Below, in pieces: positions 1-7,123 of a stretch of 20,488 nt of DNA. Position 1 is the first letter of the stretch; each line of letters starts with the position of its first letter. Below the pieces are notes generated by a model. That model did no database searches, was not told where the DNA came from, and saw nothing but the letters and a program-made list of their open reading frames with translations. Made by a program: the position numbers and the translations under genes. Origin of the DNA: DASXRA01 sp036506155 (GTDB taxonomy: Bacteria; Actinomycetota; Actinomycetes; Mycobacteriales; Jatrophihabitantaceae); the NCBI GenBank assembly GCA_036506155.1, contig DASXSF010000106.1, positions 1-20,488 of the forward strand, written 5' to 3'.

Positions 1-74
1 CTCGTCACAGTCCCGTCCACCCGGCCGGCCAGCGTCGCGTCCATCCGTTGCCCTGGTCTGAGCTGGAGGTCGCA

Positions 75-1157
75 GTGACAAGCATGAGCCCCGATCCGCG
101 GCGGCGTCGAGTGGTCATCGGCGTCGACACCCACAAACACGTCCATGTCGCGGTGGCGCTGGACGCCATCGGTGGGCGACTAGACGCTCGATCGTTCGCC
201 GCCGACCGCAGCGGATACGAGCAGCTGATCGAGTGGGCGCTGGCCTTCGGCGCGAAGCAGTTGACGTTCGCGATCGAGGGCACCGGCTCCTACGGAGCAG
301 GGCTGACGGCGGCCGTCCGGCGCCGTGATGTGGGTGTGGTCGAGGTACTGCGAACTGACCGTCGCGACCGTCGGCTGCGTGGCAAGTCCGACACCCTCGA
401 TGCCGAGAATGCCGCTCGAGCGGGTCTGGCCGGACAGGCGAACGCGGTCCCGAAGACCAACGACGGCACCGTGGAGATGCTGCGCCAGCTCAAGATTGCC
501 AAAGACACCGCGGTCAAGGCGCGCACCTCCGCAATGATCAGCATTAAGGCAGTTCTGGTCACTGGCCCGCCTGCGCTGCGGGAGGAGCTGCAGCCGCTGT
601 CGAAGATGAAGCTGATCAACCGCTGCGCGGGCCTGCGCCCGGGCACGATCGACGACGTCCACGCCGCGGCCAAGCACACCCTGCGCTCGCTGGCGCAGCG
701 CTAGCAGCAGCTCGATGCCGAGGTCAAGCCGCACCAGAGGCTGCTCATCGAACTGACCACCGCCCTGACTCCCCAGCTCGTCGACGCCTTCGGCGTCGGG
801 CCGGACACCGCCGCTGAGCTGCTCATCGTCGCCGGCGACAACATCGACCGTGTCCGTTCCGAACCGGCCTGGGCCAAGCTTTGTGGCGTCGCTCCGGTCC
901 CGGCCTCGTCGGGCATGACCACACGACACCGGCTCAACCGCGGCGGCCACCGACAGGCCAACTCCGCGCTCTACCGATCCGTGATCGTGCGCATGCAGCA
1001 CCACGAACCAACCAAGACCTACGTCGCCCGCCGCACCGCCGAGGGCAAGACCAAGGCCGAGATCATCCGCTGCCTGAAGAGACTGCTGGCCCGAGAAGTC
1101 TGGGCACTGATGCGGCCGCTACGCACCGTGCCGAAAGAAGATCAACACGCGGCTTGA
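75..1157 (+). pseudogene. IS110-family transposase interrupted by an in-frame amber codon
   Basis: This encodes a DEDD-type IS110 recombinase split by a TAG at 702-704. The N-terminal RuvC-like part shows GVDTHKHVHVAVALD (first Asp), AIEGTGSYG (Glu) and DTLDAENAAR (Asp). After the TAG the same frame continues without a break through the Transposase_20 domain (FGVGPDTAAELL, SSGMTTRHRLNRGGHRQAN with the conserved Ser) to a TGA at 1155-1157. Homologues usually have an aromatic residue at the TAG position, so a single substitution is the simplest cause. GTG 75 is chosen because GGAGG at 65-69 lies 5 nt upstream; ATG 84 is the alternative. Both halves are otherwise intact, so inactivation looks recent. 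The left end of the element lies outside or at the window edge. Confidence 0.88.
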
Positions 1158-1170
1158 CAGATATAGGAGC

Positions 1171-1371
1171 GTCAACGCCATGATCGAATCGTTCTGGTCG
1201 CGCATGCAGGTTGAACTGCTCGACCGCCGACGATGGAACACCCGTATCGAACTCGCCAACGCGATCTTCGACTACCTCGAGATCTGGCACAACCGCCAGC
1301 GCCGGCACAGCCAATCGGGCATGCTCAGCCCGATACAGTTCGAAGCAGCATCAGCACTCGTAGTCGCATAA
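1171..1371 (+). pseudogene. IS3-family transposase (OrfB), 3' fragment
   Basis: The last ~65 residues of an IS3-family DDE transposase are present. The fragment opens at the conserved NAMIESFW motif that carries the catalytic Glu, then reads MQVELLDRRRWN, IFDYLEIWHNRQRRHS and a C-terminal LSPIQFE. The upstream three quarters of the integrase core is absent. The fragment starts within about 15 nt of the IS110 stop codon, so the IS110 element appears to have inserted into or next to this gene. ATG 1180 is an internal methionine of the original protein, not a true start. It cannot encode an active transposase. Confidence 0.8.
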
Positions 1372-1907
1372 CCGCGGCAGGCGCCCGTGTTCGCCGGCGC
1401 GCAGGCCGGTGGTCAGCACGCCTTGCTGCTCCCACGACGTGGTCACCGTCTACGCGCCGCCGGTGACGCGATGCGGGGAATGCTGCGGATCGCGCTGGCT
1501 CTCGCGCCATGGCTGCTGGGTGCGGCGCGGTTCCGGGATCGCTGTCGCATCAGGTGGGCCGATCGATGCGTCGGGATGCACAGCTCTTGGCTGGTCAGGT
1601 CCTTGTGATCGGTCTGGCATGGGATGTGTCATTTTCGGAAAACCCTTTCCCGCAAACAGGTTCTGAACACCTATTCCCAATCCGGCTCCCCCGGTGACAC
1701 GCCCTGCCATTACTCGGGCGCCCGTGAGCAGAACGACGTCTCGCACCGTCTTGAGTGACCCGGCGATGAGCCCGACGATCCGGGTCTTCCAGCTAGTCAG
1801 CCGCCACAGCGCCATCCACTAGTCGCGTCGGGAGCCGCGGCGCGACTGCAGAGGGAGACCTTGGCAGATCGTGCTGGGCGCGCCTGCGACAGCCCTTGGT
1901 GCGAGTG
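1372..1907. other. Stretch without a recognisable gene
   Basis: No open frame here resembles a known protein. A minus-strand frame starting at 1815 (MALWRLTSWKTRIVGLIAG) and a plus-strand frame from 1470 with a hydrophobic start (MLRIALALAPWLLGAA) are both open. Neither has a convincing ribosome binding site or a recognisable domain. The region sits between IS debris and the first intact gene and is probably remnant DNA. Confidence 0.4.
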
Positions 1908-2282
1908 TCAACCACTCGATGCACTCCTCATCGCGGGTTCGGGGTGCGGTGGTGCCGGAGCCGGAGATGGTGGGGACGGGGGCGGCAGCGGGTCAGGTAT
2001 CGGAATGGGCGGCGGTTCTGGATCCGGTATCGGGGCACCCGGGTGGGGGCGTGGGCTCGGCGGCTGTGGTTCTGGCGGCCGTACCGCAGCTGCCGTCGTG
2101 TCGCGCTGGTCTGTGAGGCGTTGCCGGGCGAGCCGTTCGAGCAGTTCGGGTAGCGCTGGGGCGGGGGTGCCGGCCAAGTCAGCACGGCACTGTTGCACGA
2201 TGCGGTCGATGTCGGCGTGGGTGAGGCCGGGTTGGTGCTCGGCGTAGAGCCGGTCGGTGAGGGTGGCCAGCGGGTCTGGCAT
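1908..2282 (-). CDS. Three-helix-bundle dimerization-type protein with proline-rich tail
   Basis: This 124-residue protein begins with a compact helical domain, roughly residues 4-60, containing LATLTDRLYAEH, THADIDRIVQQCRADLAG and LPELLERLARQRL. The pattern matches the small actinobacterial proteins annotated as three-helix-bundle dimerization domain. Residues about 68-115 are extremely proline-rich (PDPEPPPIPIPDP, LPPPSPPSPAPAPP) and surely disordered. The start ATG follows GGAGGGAG. The gene lies 24 nt downstream of the MerR gene on the same strand, so the two probably form an operon. The molecular function is unknown; a dimerising accessory or regulatory role is inference. The tail may vary in length through slippage in the C/G-rich repeats. 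Confidence 0.68.
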   Translation of the reverse strand: MPDPLATLTDRLYAEHQPGLTHADIDRIVQQCRADLAGTPAPALPELLERLARQRLTDQRDTTAAAVRPPEPQPPSPRPHPGAPIPDPEPPPIPIPDPLPPPSPPSPAPAPPHPEPAMRSASSG

Positions 2283-2306
2283 GGTCGCGTGCTCCCTCCT
2301 GGTCGG

Positions 2307-2627
2307 TTACGTAATCGGGTTGTTTCGGGCGTCGAGTTGGCTGCGGAGTGCGGTGTTGTCGGCTTCGAGGTCCAGGACGTGGGCGATGCCGGTGAGGTTG
2401 AGCCCGGCGGCGAGCAGTTCGACGATGCGGCGGAGCCGGTCGATGTCCTCGCTGCTGTAGCGGCGGGTGCCGCCGTCGGTACGGGCCGGTTCGAGCAGCC
2501 CGCGGCGTTCGTATAGACGCAGACTCTGCGCATCGACCCCGACGAGCTCGGCGGCCACCGAGATCCCGTACACGCCGCGGGCCGGATCGACTCCGCGATC
2601 AAGCGCGGTGTCTTCGGGGCCGGTCAT
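2307..2627 (-). CDS. MerR-family regulator, HspR-like heat-shock repressor
   Basis: This 106-residue protein has an N-terminal MerR winged helix-turn-helix. YGISVAAELVGVDAQSLRLYERRGLL covers helices 1-2 and TRRYSSEDIDRLRRIVELLAAGLNLTGI covers the wing and following helices. A short coiled coil (VLDLEADNTALRSQL) would mediate dimerisation. The arrangement matches HspR, the repressor of actinobacterial chaperone genes, rather than effector-binding MerR proteins, because no long C-terminal sensor domain is present. GGAG lies 7 nt before the ATG. It is divergent from hsp20 across a 143-nt gap, so hsp20 and its own operon are the likely targets. I found no clear HAIR inverted repeat (CTTGAGT-N7-ACTCAAG) in that gap, so the operator may differ. 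Confidence 0.85.
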   Translation of the reverse strand: MTGPEDTALDRGVDPARGVYGISVAAELVGVDAQSLRLYERRGLLEPARTDGGTRRYSSEDIDRLRRIVELLAAGLNLTGIAHVLDLEADNTALRSQLDARNNPIT

Positions 2628-2657
2628 CGCAGTCTCCGCTGTGTTCGATCTCGGGTC

Positions 2658-2686
2658 TTGCGTCAGTCTAGCCGTCGTGTTATAAG
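2658..2686 (+). promoter_or_regulatory. Putative sigma-70-type promoter of hsp20
   Basis: TTGCGT at 2658-2663 and TATAAG at 2681-2686 are separated by 17 nt, in the gap between the divergent MerR gene and hsp20. They are oriented towards hsp20, giving a leader of about 78 nt. MerR-type repressors often act over such spacers. Confidence 0.5.
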
Positions 2687-2697
2687 AAAGCTATATC

Positions 2698-2721
2698 GGC
2701 CGCCACAGGTCGGTGGTGGCC
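2698..2721 (+). promoter_or_regulatory. Hairpin in the hsp20 5' leader
   Basis: GGCCGCCAC (2698-2706) can pair with GTGGTGGCC (2713-2721) across a 6-nt loop. The only non-Watson-Crick pair is a G-U. If transcription starts near 2693, this would be a 5'-terminal hairpin of the mRNA, about 35 nt before the Shine-Dalgarno. It could affect mRNA stability; a thermosensor role is speculative because the hairpin does not cover the ribosome binding site. Confidence 0.4.
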
Positions 2722-2770
2722 GTAGACATAGGTAGCGGCATCGACAACTGACTGTGGAGGTGAGGGATCG

Positions 2771-3199
2771 ATGTTGATGCGCACCGACCCGTTCCGTGAG
2801 CTGGACCGGCTCACCCAGCAGGTGTTCGGCACCATGGGCACCACCGCGCGCCCGGCGGTGATGCCGATGGATGCCTGGCGCGACGGCGATGAGTTCGTCA
2901 TCGAGTTCGACCTACCCGGCGTGGACCCGGGAACCGTCGACCTGGACGTGGAGCGCAACGTCTTGACGGTGCGCGCCGAACGGCCCGCGCTGAACGGCAA
3001 GACGGAACTGATCGCCGCCGAACGCCCGCGCGGGGTGTTCTCCCGGCAGCTGATCCTCGGCGACAACCTCGACACCGACAAGGTTCAGGCGAGCTATCAG
3101 GCCGGGGTGCTGCGGCTGACGATTCCGGTCGCTGAACAGGCCAAGCCCCGCAAGATCGCCATCAGCGCGGCCGACGAGCACCAGGCCATCGCTTCCTGA
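2771..3199 (+). CDS. hsp20: Hsp20 / alpha-crystallin family small heat-shock protein
   Basis: This 142-residue cytoplasmic ATP-independent holdase chaperone forms oligomers that bind unfolding proteins. The N-terminus MLMRTDPFRELDRLTQQVFG and ARPAVMPMDAWRDGDEFVIEFDLPGVDP closely resemble the mycobacterial 18-kDa antigen. The alpha-crystallin domain spans about residues 35-130, with LDVERNVLTVRAERP, ERPRGVFSRQLILGDNLD and the hallmark GVLRLTIPV. The C-terminal tail (AKPRKIAIS) carries an I-x-I-like anchor. A strong GGAGGTGAGG precedes ATG 2771. It is divergent from an HspR-like gene and lies upstream of a J-domain gene, which suggests stress-inducible expression. Length is normal for the family. 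Confidence 0.95.
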   Translation: MLMRTDPFRELDRLTQQVFGTMGTTARPAVMPMDAWRDGDEFVIEFDLPGVDPGTVDLDVERNVLTVRAERPALNGKTELIAAERPRGVFSRQLILGDNLDTDKVQASYQAGVLRLTIPVAEQAKPRKIAISAADEHQAIAS

Positions 3200-3225
3200 C
3201 CCGTCCGCGTCATCACGACGTTTCC

Positions 3226-3582
3226 ATGGTGGTGATCAAGGTGAGCACGCTGATCGCGTCGGGCCCGGCGCTGCACGCCCGCACGGTGGCAGATGCGGTG
3301 CAGGCGGTGGGCATTGATGAGGTGCAGGAGAGGTTTTTCGAACTGGTCTATGCGGACGAGGAACTGCTGCGCGCCGAGTTCGACGCGATCATCGCCGAGG
3401 AGTGGGGCCAGCCCACCCCACCGGCCCGGCGACGCCCTACTCACCCGCCGGACCCGCCCAAGAGGCGCCGCGAACGGCACGACGGGTCGGCGGGCGGGCT
3501 GACCGGGCGGCCCGGCCGGCAGCACCATCCCGGCGGCGAAGCACGCTCCCGGCAGCGCGCACCCCCGGCCTTCAGCCAGTAA
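3226..3582 (+). CDS. Small hypothetical protein with Arg/Pro-rich tail
   Basis: This 118-residue ORF starts 26 nt after hsp20. Residues 1-62 look structured and acidic (ADAVQAVGIDEVQERFFELVYADEELLRAEFDAIIAEEW). The rest is rich in Pro, Arg, Gly and His and probably disordered and basic. The acidic helix followed by a basic tail may suit protein or nucleic-acid contact, but that is inference. I do not recognise the family. No clear Shine-Dalgarno is seen before ATG 3226; GTG 3229 or 3241 are alternatives, and translation may be coupled to hsp20. Codon use in the first half looks coding; the second half could have been extended by a frame change. Confidence 0.55.
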   Translation: MVVIKVSTLIASGPALHARTVADAVQAVGIDEVQERFFELVYADEELLRAEFDAIIAEEWGQPTPPARRRPTHPPDPPKRRRERHDGSAGGLTGRPGRQHHPGGEARSRQRAPPAFSQ

Positions 3583-3876
3583 GCCCGCGATGCACCGGAT
3601 GTCTTAGCGGAACGGTGGTGATGCCCTCAGCGTGAACGATCAATTCAGGTGACCACGCGCCGCCCGGCACGTTTTTGCCATCATGATCGCCCGCTGACTT
3701 CCGTGGCCGAACCGTCGCCGGCCACCACGGACGCCGGGCGCACGCCGCAGGGCACACCTCCATCCGCCGGGCCGCGCGCGGTCTCCCCTACCTCCAGCAG
3801 TACGTGCGCTAGCTGGTGCGGCCTGCCTCCCCCCGCCGGGCCGAACCACCCTGACCACACCTCCCGATCGTTGATC
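3583..3876. other. Intergenic stretch upstream of the J-domain gene
   Basis: No gene is supported here. Frames on both strands are open across much of it, as expected at this GC content. None shows a known domain, and the plus-strand frame leading into the J-domain gene has a Pro/Ser/Thr-rich composition unlike a J-protein N-terminus. A minus-strand frame ending near 3572 contains GAWSPELIVHAEGITTV, which looks protein-like but is too short to assign. Confidence 0.4.
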
Positions 3877-4314
3877 ATGAGCAGCAGTGACCAGCCCGAC
3901 CTGTACGCCGTGCTCGGCGTCGACCCCGACGCCAGCGGCGAGCAGCTCACCCACGCCTACCGCGCCCTACTGCGCCGCCACCACCCCGACACCCGCGCCA
4001 CCACACCTGACGTCGACGACCACCCCCACGTCGAGGACGCCCGACTCCAGCAAGTCATCCACGCCTACACCGTGCTGCGCGACCCCGCCCAGCGCGCCCG
4101 CTACGACCGCGAACGCCGCCCCACCCCGCCACGCCGCCGCGAGCAGCACCGCACGGAGCCGGCGCCTGCGGCCACGGTCGTGATCGGCACCGTCAACGAG
4201 ACCAATCCCGCGTGGATCGCCCCCGTCGACACCACGCCCAGGACTATGAACAGGCTGGCGCCCAACGAGCTGCTCCAACGGCTGCTCCACGATCTGTTCG
4301 ACCCACCCGGCTGA
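3877..4314 (+). CDS. J-domain (DnaJ-like) co-chaperone
   Basis: This 145-residue protein begins with a J domain, residues about 8-75. It contains DLYAVLGVDPDASGEQLTHAYRALLRRHHPD with the essential HPD motif, and ends in QVIHAYTVLRDPAQRARYDRER. J domains stimulate the ATPase of DnaK-type Hsp70. The Gly/Phe-rich, zinc-finger and C-terminal substrate domains of true DnaJ are absent. The remainder is a Pro/Arg linker and a short terminal helix (NELLQRLLHDLFDPPG) that may dock a client or partner. ATG 3877 is chosen because it sits just before the J domain. Together with hsp20 and the HspR-like regulator it suggests a small proteostasis cluster. Confidence 0.88.
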   Translation: MSSSDQPDLYAVLGVDPDASGEQLTHAYRALLRRHHPDTRATTPDVDDHPHVEDARLQQVIHAYTVLRDPAQRARYDRERRPTPPRRREQHRTEPAPAATVVIGTVNETNPAWIAPVDTTPRTMNRLAPNELLQRLLHDLFDPPG

Positions 4315-4390
4315 ACACCCTGACACCAGCACACTGGCATACACGGCCCGCGTTTCACCGCGCGGCGACCGTCGAGCGAGGGAGGCCCGC

Positions 4391-5110
4391 GTGGAATCAG
4401 ACGACGTGGTGCAGCTGTCTCAGGAGTTCGCCGAACTCGGGCGCGAACTGCACGGCCCTGGTGATGACCAGGCAGCCCTGCAGCGGATGGTGCAACTCGC
4501 CGTCAAACACCTCGACCCGTGCACCGGAGCCAGCATCACCGAAGTCCGCGGTGGACGCGGGACCAGCCTGGCCGCCTCCGATCCGGTCGCCGCCCTGGCC
4601 GACACCCTGCAATACCAGCTCAACGAGGGCCCCTGCCTGGGCTCGGCCCGACTCGACACCAACTACCTGCTCTTCGACGTCGCCACCGACACCCGCTGGC
4701 CCCGCTTCAGCGCCGCCCTACTGGAGCACACTCCCTACCGCAGCGTGCTGTCCCTGCAGCTGGAAGCCGAAGAAGCTGCCGCAGTAAACCTATTCGCCAA
4801 CGAGCCCGGCGCCTTCACCGACGCCGACATCGACACCGCCGCCGTGCTCGCCGCGCACATCTCCACCCTGGTCGCCCTGCACGAAGCCGAACACCACGCC
4901 GCCCACCTGCACACCGCCCTGCAATCCAACCGCGAAATCGGCGCCGCGATCGGAGTGCTCATGGCCCACCACAAGGTCACCGAGCCAGCCGCGTTCGAGC
5001 TACTGCGCACTGCCAGCCAAACCCTGCACCGCAAACTCCGCGACATCGCCGCCGACGTCGTCCAAACCGGAACCCTGCCCGACCAGCCCTCCCACCCCCC
5101 GCAGCGCTAG
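4391..5110 (+). CDS. GAF-ANTAR transcription antitermination regulator
   Basis: This 239-residue protein has a GAF sensor domain, about residues 20-165. It includes CTGASITEVRGG, YQLNEGPCLGSARLD, DVATDTRWPRF and SVLSLQLEAE. A C-terminal ANTAR domain, about residues 175-232, follows: LQSNREIGAAIGVLMAHHKVTEPAAFELLRTAS is split here as LQSNREIGAAIGVLM then AFELLRTASQTLHRKLRDIA. ANTAR proteins bind paired hexaloop RNA hairpins in leaders and prevent termination; in mycobacteria they act on many metabolic transcripts. The GAF domain would sense a small ligand or redox cue, unknown here. GTG 4391 follows GGAGG at 4381-4385. It lies 76 nt after the J-domain gene and converges with the PAP2 gene. Confidence 0.92.
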   Translation: MESDDVVQLSQEFAELGRELHGPGDDQAALQRMVQLAVKHLDPCTGASITEVRGGRGTSLAASDPVAALADTLQYQLNEGPCLGSARLDTNYLLFDVATDTRWPRFSAALLEHTPYRSVLSLQLEAEEAAAVNLFANEPGAFTDADIDTAAVLAAHISTLVALHEAEHHAAHLHTALQSNREIGAAIGVLMAHHKVTEPAAFELLRTASQTLHRKLRDIAADVVQTGTLPDQPSHPPQR

Positions 5111-5215
5111 CCGCCGCAGAGCGGCCCAACGATCGCAACCGTTACGTCGACGCCTGATCTGTCCGCCCGCACTCAGGACGGCACCGTGACGTGTCATCGC
5201 GACAACGGGGACGTG

Positions 5216-5712
5216 TCACGCCGAGTGCCTGGCGGCGGCAAGATGCCTGTAGATATTTGACGTTGCGGCGGCTGAGGCCATACCGATGCTGGCCCCGACG
5301 ATGGTGTCGCTGGGGTAGTGCACGCCGGTGTGTACCCGGGAGTACGCGACCGCGGCCGCGAGCAGCTGCAGCGGCAGCGCGATTCGCGGCAGGCGGGTGC
5401 CGACCGCTGAGGCGAATGCGAATGCCGAGGCGGAGTGCCCGGACGGGAACGAGGTCGAGTGGGGCATCCGCACCTGACGCGCCACGGGAACGGCGGCCGT
5501 GCTGCGGTCCGGCCGTTGCCGGCGCAGCAGCATTTTCGCGATTACGTTGACGCTCACCGAGGCGACGCCGATGCTGGCCGCGCCGAGCAGCGCTGCCCGT
5601 CTGGGGCGGCCGGGGACGAGGGCGAGCGCGACGGCGATCGACAGCCACAAAACCGAATGGTCTGCCGATCGGCTTGGGCTGCGGCGGCGAGCAGTGCTGC
5701 GTGAACGGTCAT
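5216..5712 (-). pseudogene. PAP2-family membrane phosphatase, frameshifted near its N-terminus
   Basis: The body carries all three PAP2 signatures: KMLLRRQRP (K-x6-RP), FPSGHSAS (PSGH) and SRVHTGVHYPSD (SR-x5-H). These lie between hydrophobic helices (WLSIAVALALVPG, IALPLQLLAAAVAY). Such enzymes dephosphorylate lipid phosphates such as phosphatidate or isoprenoid pyrophosphate at the membrane. The natural start is ATG 5712, preceded by GGAAG, and reads MTVHAALLAAAAQADR. That frame is then lost: the catalytic part begins one base out of phase at about 5665-5670, as if one nucleotide were deleted. A TTG inside ADHSVLW could restart translation and keep all catalytic motifs, so residual function is possible. 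A sequencing error is the main alternative. Confidence 0.82.
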
Positions 5713-5780
5713 GACATATTCTTCCGTGCCTCCCCCAACCAGCGGCGGTGCGTGAGGCGTTCGCCCCGGTGAGCCCGTAG

Positions 5781-5803
5781 CTCCTCGAGGAGGAATGCCT
5801 CCT
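5781..5803. repeat. Two interlocked palindromes
   Basis: CTCCTCGAGGAG (5781-5792) is a perfect 12-bp palindrome. AGGAGGAATGCCTCCT (5788-5803) is a second dyad sharing its right half. They would lie in the PAP2 5' leader and are mutually exclusive as RNA hairpins. Confidence 0.45.
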
Positions 5804-5824
5804 ATCTAGACACTGATGCCTGTC

Positions 5825-5855
5825 ATCAGAACTGGGCCCTAGTATCAGCAATGAT
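5825..5855. promoter_or_regulatory. Candidate TetR operators in the PAP2 promoter
   Basis: Two copies related to ATCAGnnCTGAT are present: ATCAGAACTGGG at 5825-5836 and ATCAGCAATGAT at 5844-5855. A further half-site pair, CTGATG (5813-5818) and CATCAG (5824-5829), forms a dyad around the first. The second copy is inside the PAP2 promoter. They match sites at the tetR and hdeD-like promoters. Confidence 0.5.
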
Positions 5856-5869
5856 GGTTGGATAGTCAA
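5841..5869 (-). promoter_or_regulatory. Putative PAP2 gene promoter
   Basis: On the minus strand TTGACT (5869-5864) and GATACT (5846-5841) are spaced by exactly 17 nt, a near-consensus sigma-70-type promoter reading into the PAP2 gene. The candidate TetR operator at 5844-5855 lies between and overlaps the -10, as expected for repression. Confidence 0.6.
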
Positions 5870-6020
5870 GGCAACGGCGTGGGCGGACCGCAAGGCAGAG
5901 ATGCGGGAGGCGGCGGAGCGGGACGGTGCCCATGCACCGGTGCGCGAGGCGGTGGTCCGTACGGGACGCTGCGTGTGCTCGAGTAAGCTACCGACGAGGC
6001 TGTGGATGACGTCAGTGTTG

Positions 6021-6041
6021 TATGATCTGATCAGTGCTGAT
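6021..6041 (+). promoter_or_regulatory. tetR promoter -10 with overlapping perfect dyad operator
   Basis: TATGAT (6021-6026) is a good -10, with no clear -35, as is common in mycobacteria. Four nt on, ATCAGTGCTGAT (6030-6041) is a perfect dyad with 5-bp arms placed over the expected transcription start. This is a typical autoregulatory layout for a TetR repressor. Confidence 0.5.
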
Positions 6042-6114
6042 GTTGACACGTCGGCGCGGCCGGTGGCCGGGATGTGGCCAATTGTGTTGCTGGTGAGTTG
6101 CGAGGACGGTGAGG

Positions 6115-6768
6115 GTGACGGTGGCGTCGACAAGCCAGGCGTCGGCAGTCAGCCGGCTGGACCGACGGAAGGCACGCACGCGGCAGGCGCTGATCGACGC
6201 CGCGGCGCGTCTGATCGCGGTCGGCCGGGGTGAGCGTGCGAGCATCCAGGAGATCACCGAAGAGGCCGATGTCGGGTTCGGATCGTTCTACAACCACTTC
6301 CCGAGCAAGGAAGAACTGTTTCTGGCGGCGTCGTCGGATGTACTGGAACGTTGGGGGCAGATGATCGACCAGGCCTGCGCCGGGATCAGCGATCCTGCCG
6401 AGGTCTTCGCCATCTCCTTCCGGATCTCCTCGCGGCTGGGCTGGACGCACCCCGAGATCGCCCGGTTCCTGCTCGGTGCCGGCTTAGACCTGCTCGACGC
6501 GCCGAACGGGCTCGCGCCGCGCGCACGACGTGACATCAAAGCCGCGCAGGCGGCCGGGCGTTTTACCATCGCCAACGCCGAGATCGCGGTGGCCGCGGTC
6601 GCGGGGGACCTGCTCGGGCTGCTCTGGCTGCACCAACGTCACCCAGACCAGATCGACGAGGCCTCTGTCGACCAACTCACCGAGGCGATCCTTCGTCTTC
6701 TGGGTATCACCGCTCGCGAAGCAAGGCGACTGGCAACGCGGCCTCTCCCAGCCACCGCCGCCTGGTAG
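6115..6768 (+). CDS. TetR/AcrR-family transcriptional repressor
   Basis: This 217-residue protein has an N-terminal TetR helix-turn-helix, about residues 20-70. KARTRQALIDAAARLIA is helix 1, ERASIQEITEEADVGFGSFY the recognition region, and NHFPSKEELF closes the motif. The C-terminal part is a helical ligand-binding and dimerisation domain (AVAAVAGDLLGLLWLHQRHPD). GTG 6115 is preferred because GAGGA at 6102-6106 is 8 nt upstream; GTG 6109 is too close to it. The ligand is unknown. The gene is flanked by a divergent PAP2 phosphatase and a downstream HdeD-like membrane protein. All three promoters carry the same ATCAGnnCTGAT-type site, which suggests that it represses them and itself. Confidence 0.9.
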   Translation: MTVASTSQASAVSRLDRRKARTRQALIDAAARLIAVGRGERASIQEITEEADVGFGSFYNHFPSKEELFLAASSDVLERWGQMIDQACAGISDPAEVFAISFRISSRLGWTHPEIARFLLGAGLDLLDAPNGLAPRARRDIKAAQAAGRFTIANAEIAVAAVAGDLLGLLWLHQRHPDQIDEASVDQLTEAILRLLGITAREARRLATRPLPATAAW

Positions 6769-7123
6769 CACCGCCTCGCACACCCGCCCTGCGCTCCGCC
6801 GCGCGGGCCGAGGCGGCGACGCCAATAGTGCCAACACGGTCGGGTGAGACCCAGCGCGACCGGCAGTCGACACACCGCTGACGGCACGCCAGCGCCGGAA
6901 TTCGCTAGCGCGGCACTCCCACTGCTTCGGGCCGTGCGGGACAGAGCCGCCCGTCATCGCCACGCCGCCCGCCGACGCCTCGCAGGACACCGAGCCGCAC
7001 CGGCAGGGGCCAAACGGAAATGCCACGCCAGACCGAACCGGAGGGCCGACCGGTCCGGTGCTGCATCATCTAGCTCCTCTGTTGCCCCGGGCACACATCA
7101 CGTCTCCTGCCGCAGCTCTCGCG
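6769..7123. other. Gene-free stretch before the hdeD-like promoter
   Basis: No supported gene is visible. Frames are open on both strands, but their products are Arg/Pro/Ala-rich without domains and have no ribosome binding site. The stretch is likely untranslated or remnant DNA. Confidence 0.4.

Noticed and set aside
702..704. Recoded or read-through amber codon in the IS110 gene
   Set aside because: No recoding signal is visible and the simplest explanation is a nonsense mutation in a decaying IS.
180..1004. Long minus-strand ORF opposite the IS110 transposase
   Set aside because: It is the antisense of a clear IS110 gene, Arg/Gln/Gly-rich and without a domain; GC-rich codon bias opens such frames.
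2628..2770. Classical HspR HAIR operator upstream of hsp20
   Set aside because: No CTTGAGT-N7-ACTCAAG-like repeat was found; only partial CTTG-type matches.
2628..2770. DosR box upstream of hsp20
   Set aside because: No sequence close to the GGGAC...GTCCC-type dyad is present, so dormancy-regulon control is not supported.
5188..5218. Direct repeat GACGTGTCA (5188-5196 and 5210-5218) between convergent genes
   Set aside because: It is short, the second copy is partly coding (stop of the PAP2 gene), and no element or promoter is associated.
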